Shown here in pieces: positions 60,541 to 64,000 of a stretch of 64,000 bases of DNA (the stretch's first letter is position 1; each line of letters begins with the position of its first letter). The DNA is from Petrolisthes cinctipes (taxonomy: Eukaryota > Arthropoda > Malacostraca > Decapoda > Porcellanidae). The stretch covers positions 1 through 64,000 of the forward strand of contig JAWQEG010003797.1 of the NCBI GenBank assembly GCA_033782935.1, read 5' to 3'. The notes under the pieces are model-generated. The model saw nothing but the letters and a program-made list of their open reading frames with translations. It was not told where the DNA came from and ran no database searches. The translations under genes were made by a program, and so were the position numbers.

Positions 60541-63500
60541 TAGGTTAGGTTGAAAATGGGTAGGGATGGAAAATAATGGCATGAGAAGATGTAGGGAAGA
60601 GTGACTAATTCAAATGGACTAAGTTTTGTAGTACAAGTATAATAGGGTTTGGTCAGAAGAGGTTTAATAATGTTAGGTTAGGTTAGGGTGAAAATAGGTA
60701 GAGATGGAAAAGAATGGCATTACAAGATGTAGGGAAGAGTGACTAATTCAAAGGGACTAAGTTTTGTAGTGGAAGTATCAGAGGAGTTGGTCAGAATAGG
60801 TTTAATAATGTTAGGTTAGGTTAGGTTGAAAATGGGTGGGGATTGAAAATAATGGCATGAGAAGATGTAGGGAAGAGTGACTAATTTAAATGGACTAAGT
60901 TTTGTAGTACAAGTATAATAGGGTTTGGTCAGAAGAGGTTTAATAATGTTAGGTTAGGTTAGGGTGAAAATAGGTGGAAATGGAAAAGAATGGCATTATA
61001 AGATGTAGGGAAGAGTGACTAATTCAAAGGGACTAAGTTTTGTAGTGGAAGTATCAGAGGAGTTGGTCAGAATAGGTTTAATAATGTGAGGTTAGGTTAG
61101 GTTGAAAATGGGTAGGGATGGAAAATAATGGCATGAGAAGATGTAGGGAAGAGTGACTAATTCAAATGGACTAAGTTTTGTAGTACAAGTATAATAGGGT
61201 TTGGTCATAATAGGTTTAATAATGTTAGGTTAGGTTAGGGTGAAAATAGGTAGAAATGGAAAAGAATGGCATTACAAGATGTAGGGAAGAGTGACTAATT
61301 CAAAGGGACTAAGTTTTGTAGTGGAAGTATCAGAGGAGTTGGTCAGAATAGGTTTAATAATGTGAGGTTAGGTTAGGTTGAAAATGGGTAGGGATGGAAA
61401 ATAATGGCATGAGAAGATGTAGGGAAGAGTGACTAATTCAAATGGACTAAGTTTTGTAGTACAATTATAATAGGGTTTGGTCAGAAGAGGTTTAATAATG
61501 TTAGGTTAGGTTAGGGTGAAAATAGGTAGAAATGGAAAAGAATGGCATTATAAGATGTAGGGAAGAGTGACTAATTCAAAGGGACTAAGTTTTGTAGTGG
61601 AAGTATCAGAGGAGTTGGTCAGAATAGGTTTAATAATGTGAGGTTAGGTTAGGTTGAAAATGGGTAGGGATGGAAAATAATGGCATGAGAAGATGTAGGG
61701 AAGAGTGACTAATTCAAATGGACTAAGTTTTGTAGTACAAGTATAATAGGGTTTGGTCAGAAGAGGTTTAATAATGTTAGGTTAGGTTAGGTTAGGGTGA
61801 AAATAGGTAGAAATGGAAAAGAATGGCATTATAAGATGTAGGGAAGAGTGACTAATTCAAAGGGACTAAGTTTTGTAGTGGAAGTATCAGAGGAGTTGGT
61901 CAGAATAGGTTTAATAATGTGAGGTTAGGTTAGGTTGAAAATGGGTAGGGATGGAAAATAATGCCATGAGAAGATGTAGGGAAGAGTGACTAATTCAAAT
62001 GGACTAAGTTTTGTAGTGGAAGTATCAGAGGAGTTGGTCAGAATAGGTTTAATAATGTTAGGTTAGGTTAGGGTTAAAATAGGTAGAAATGGAAAAGAAT
62101 GGCATTACACGATGTAGGGAAGAGTGACTAATTCAAAGGGACTAAGTTTTGTGGTGGAAGTATCAGAGGAGTTGGTCAGAATAGGTTTAATAATGTGAGG
62201 TTAGGTTAGGTTGAAAATGGGTAGGGATGGAAAATAATGGCATGAGAAGATGTAGGGAAGAGTGACTAATTCAAATGGACTAAGTTTTGTAGTACAATTA
62301 TAATAGGGTTTGGTCAGAAGAGGTTTAATAATGTTAGGTTAGGTTAGGGTGAAAATAGGTAGAGATGGAATAGAATGGCATTACAAGATGTAGGGAAGAG
62401 TGACTAATTCAAAGGGACTAAGTTTTGTAGTGGAAGTATCAGAGGAGTTGGTCAGAATAGGTTTAATAATGTGAGGTTAGGTTAGGTTGAAAATGGGTAG
62501 GGATTGAAAATAATGGCATGAGAAGATGTAGGGAAGAGTGACTAATTCAAATGGACTAAGTTTTGTAGTACAAGTATAATAGGGTTTGGTCAGAAGAGGT
62601 TTAATAATGTTAGGTTAGGTTAGGGTGAAAATAGGTAGAAATGGAAAAGAATGGCGTTATAAGATGTAGGGAAGAGTGACTAATTCAAAGGGACTAAGTT
62701 TTGTAGTGGAAGTATCAGACGAGTTGGTCAGAATAGGTTTAATAATGTGAGGTTAGGTTAGGTTGAAAATGGGTAGGGATGGAAAATAATGGCATGAGAA
62801 GATGTAGGGAAGAGTGACTAATTCAAATGGACTAAGTTTTGTAGTACAAGTATCAGAGGAGTTGGTCAGAATTGGTTTAATAATGTTAGGTTAGGTTAGG
62901 GTTAAAATAGGTAGAAATGGAAAAGAATGGCATTACAAGATGTAGGGAAGAGTGACTAATTCAAAGGGACTAAGTTTTGTAGTGGAAGTATTAGAGGAGT
63001 TGGTCAGAATAGGTTTAATAATGTGAGGTTAGGTTAGGTTGAAAATGGGTAGGGATGGAAAATAATGGCATGAGAAGATGTAGGGAAGAGTGACTAATTC
63101 AAATGGACTAAGTTTTGTAGTACAAGTATAATAGGGTTTGGTCAGAAGAGGTTTAATAATGTTAGGTTAGGTTAGGGTGAAAATAGGTAGAGATGGAAAA
63201 GAATGGCATTACAAGATGTAGGGAAGAGTGACTAATTCAAAGGGACTAAGTTTTGTAGTGGAAGTATCAGAGGAGTTTGTCAGAATAGGTTTAATAATGT
63301 TAGGTTAGGTTAGGTTGAAAATGGGTGGGGATGGAAAATAATGGCATGAGAAGATGTAGGGAAGAGTGACTAATTCAAATGGACTAAGTTTTGTAGTACA
63401 AGTATAATAGGGTTTGGTCAGAAGAGGTTTAATAATGTTAGGTTAGGTTAGGGTGAAAATAGGTGGAAATGGAAAAGAATGGCATTATAAGATGTAGGGA

Positions 63501-64000
63501 AGAGTGACTAATTCAAAGGGACTAAGTTTTGTAGTGGAAGTATCAGAGGAGTTGGTCAGAATAGGTTTAATAATGTGAGGTTAGGTTAGGTTGAAAATGG
63601 GTAGGGATGGAAAATAATGGCATGAGAAGATGTAGGGAAGAGTGACTAATTCAAATGGACTAAGTTTTGTAGTACAAGTATAATAGGGTTTGGTCAGAAG
63701 AGGTTTAATAATGTTAGGTTAGGTTAGGGTGAAAATAGGTAGAAATGGAAAAGAATGGCATTATAAGATGTAGGGAAGAGTGACTAATTCAAAGGGACTA
63801 AGTTTTGTAGTGGAAGTATCAGAGGAGTTGGTCAGAATAGGTTTAATAATGTGAGGTTAGGTTAGGTTGAAAATGGGTAGGGTTGGAAAATAATGGCATG
63901 AGAAGATGTAGGGAATAGTGACTAATTCAAATGGACTAAGTTTTGTAGTACAAGTATAATAGGGTTTGGTCAGAAGAGGTTTAATAATGTTAGGTTAGGT

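Larger units (their letters stand above)
16921..64000 (+). repeat. 138-bp satellite DNA array with embedded TTAGG telomere motifs
   Basis: At least 47 kb of head-to-tail monomers, all in one orientation. The anchor AGTGACTAAT recurs at 18051, 18189, 18327, 18465, 18603, 18741 and 18879, exactly 138 bp apart; 133-bp and 143-bp monomers differ by one TTAGG. Each monomer has the order AATTCAAA, GACTAAGTTTTGTAG, a variable middle, AGGTTTAATAATG, a TTAGG run, GTAGGGAAGAGTGACT. Roughly 340 monomers fit. Hand count of the A consensus gives 40 G and 6 C in 138 bp and no CpG. There is no long open frame: 138 is a multiple of 3, so a stop recurs in frame in each monomer. The array is open at the right window end. 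TTAGG is the ancestral arthropod telomere repeat, which suggests, but does not prove, an origin from or near telomeric DNA. Confidence 0.97.
17780..64000 (+). repeat. Alternating A/B dimer, 276-bp higher-order unit
   Basis: Type A carries CAAATGG, GTACAAGTATAATAGGGTTT, AGAAGAGG, TTAGGTTAGGTTAGGGTG and ATTATAAG. Type B carries CAAAGGG, GTGGAAGTATCAGAGGAG, AGAATAGG, GTGAGGTTAGGTTAGGTTG and CATGAGAAG. Hand alignment of the consensuses gives 16 differences in 138 positions (about 88% identity), whereas copies of the same type usually differ by 0-3 bases. The alternation is regular except where a chimeric monomer takes the A slot. This is the same architecture as dimeric alpha-satellite higher-order repeats. 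Confidence 0.92.

Noticed and set aside
16921..64000. CRISPR array
   Set aside because: The repeats are contiguous 138-bp monomers without unique spacers, and the context is eukaryotic.
16921..64000. CENP-B box in the satellite monomer
   Set aside because: The box needs two CpG-containing blocks; the consensus monomers have no CpG.
16921..64000. True terminal telomere
   Set aside because: TTAGG occurs in runs of at most about four and is always embedded in the 138-bp monomer; there is no long pure (TTAGG)n tract in the window.
16921..64000. Tandem multicopy gene such as histone, 5S or snRNA
   Set aside because: The monomer is too short and AT-rich, lacks any recognisable RNA-gene sequence and has stops recurring in frame in every unit.

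Overview
The window looks like non-coding, repeat-dominated DNA from an arthropod nuclear genome, most plausibly a decapod crustacean. The reasons are the very dense long dinucleotide microsatellites, a truncated non-LTR retrotransposon with a trinucleotide 3' tail, no recognisable intact gene, and a huge satellite whose core is the arthropod telomere pentamer TTAGG. The organism call is inference; only the repeat content is seen directly. I found no rRNA, tRNA, CRISPR array or complete protein-coding gene. The long open frames in the left part come from pyrimidine- or purine-rich repeats that lack stop codons and are not annotated as genes.

Left part (1-16,920): a patchwork of low-complexity DNA. 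Pyrimidine-rich and purine-rich blocks alternate (CT-rich 1-600, GA-rich 900-1,960, CT-rich 2,000-2,600 and 3,470-3,835, GA-rich 6,370-7,100 and 15,780-16,920). Long (GA)n, (CT)n, (TG)n, (AT)n and (CAC)n tracts and several minisatellites (12, 20, 25, 27, 57, 70 and about 90 bp units) lie within or between them. The one recognisable protein remnant is the C-terminal end of a non-LTR retrotransposon reverse transcriptase ORF on the minus strand (about 7,804-8,299). It is 5' truncated, frameshifted at a G8 run, and followed by a (TTA)n tail. Unique-looking islands (about 4,980-5,840, 9,790-11,420, 12,530-14,030 and 14,540-15,280) hold no gene I can support; one weak exon-like segment is noted at 13,031-13,131.

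Right part (about 16,921 to the window end): one uninterrupted satellite array of at least 47 kb, roughly 340 head-to-tail monomers of about 138 bp. Each monomer carries a short run of TTAGG, usually 2-3 copies. After a divergent left edge (monomers of 133-152 bp), the array resolves into two alternating monomer types, A and B, about 88% identical by hand count, giving a 276-bp dimer. Larger units are layered on this: 1,380 bp (10-mer), 1,922 bp (14-mer), 3,568 bp (26-mer) and about 3.7-4.1 kb (27- to 30-mers). I recognised them from rare variants that recur at exactly constant offsets. The + strand is C-poor and the consensus has no CpG. The array runs off the right end of the window.

No genes work together here. 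The main biology is satellite evolution: a telomere-motif-containing, dimeric, multi-level higher-order-repeat satellite, possibly subtelomeric, pericentromeric or centromeric. The sequence alone does not decide which.
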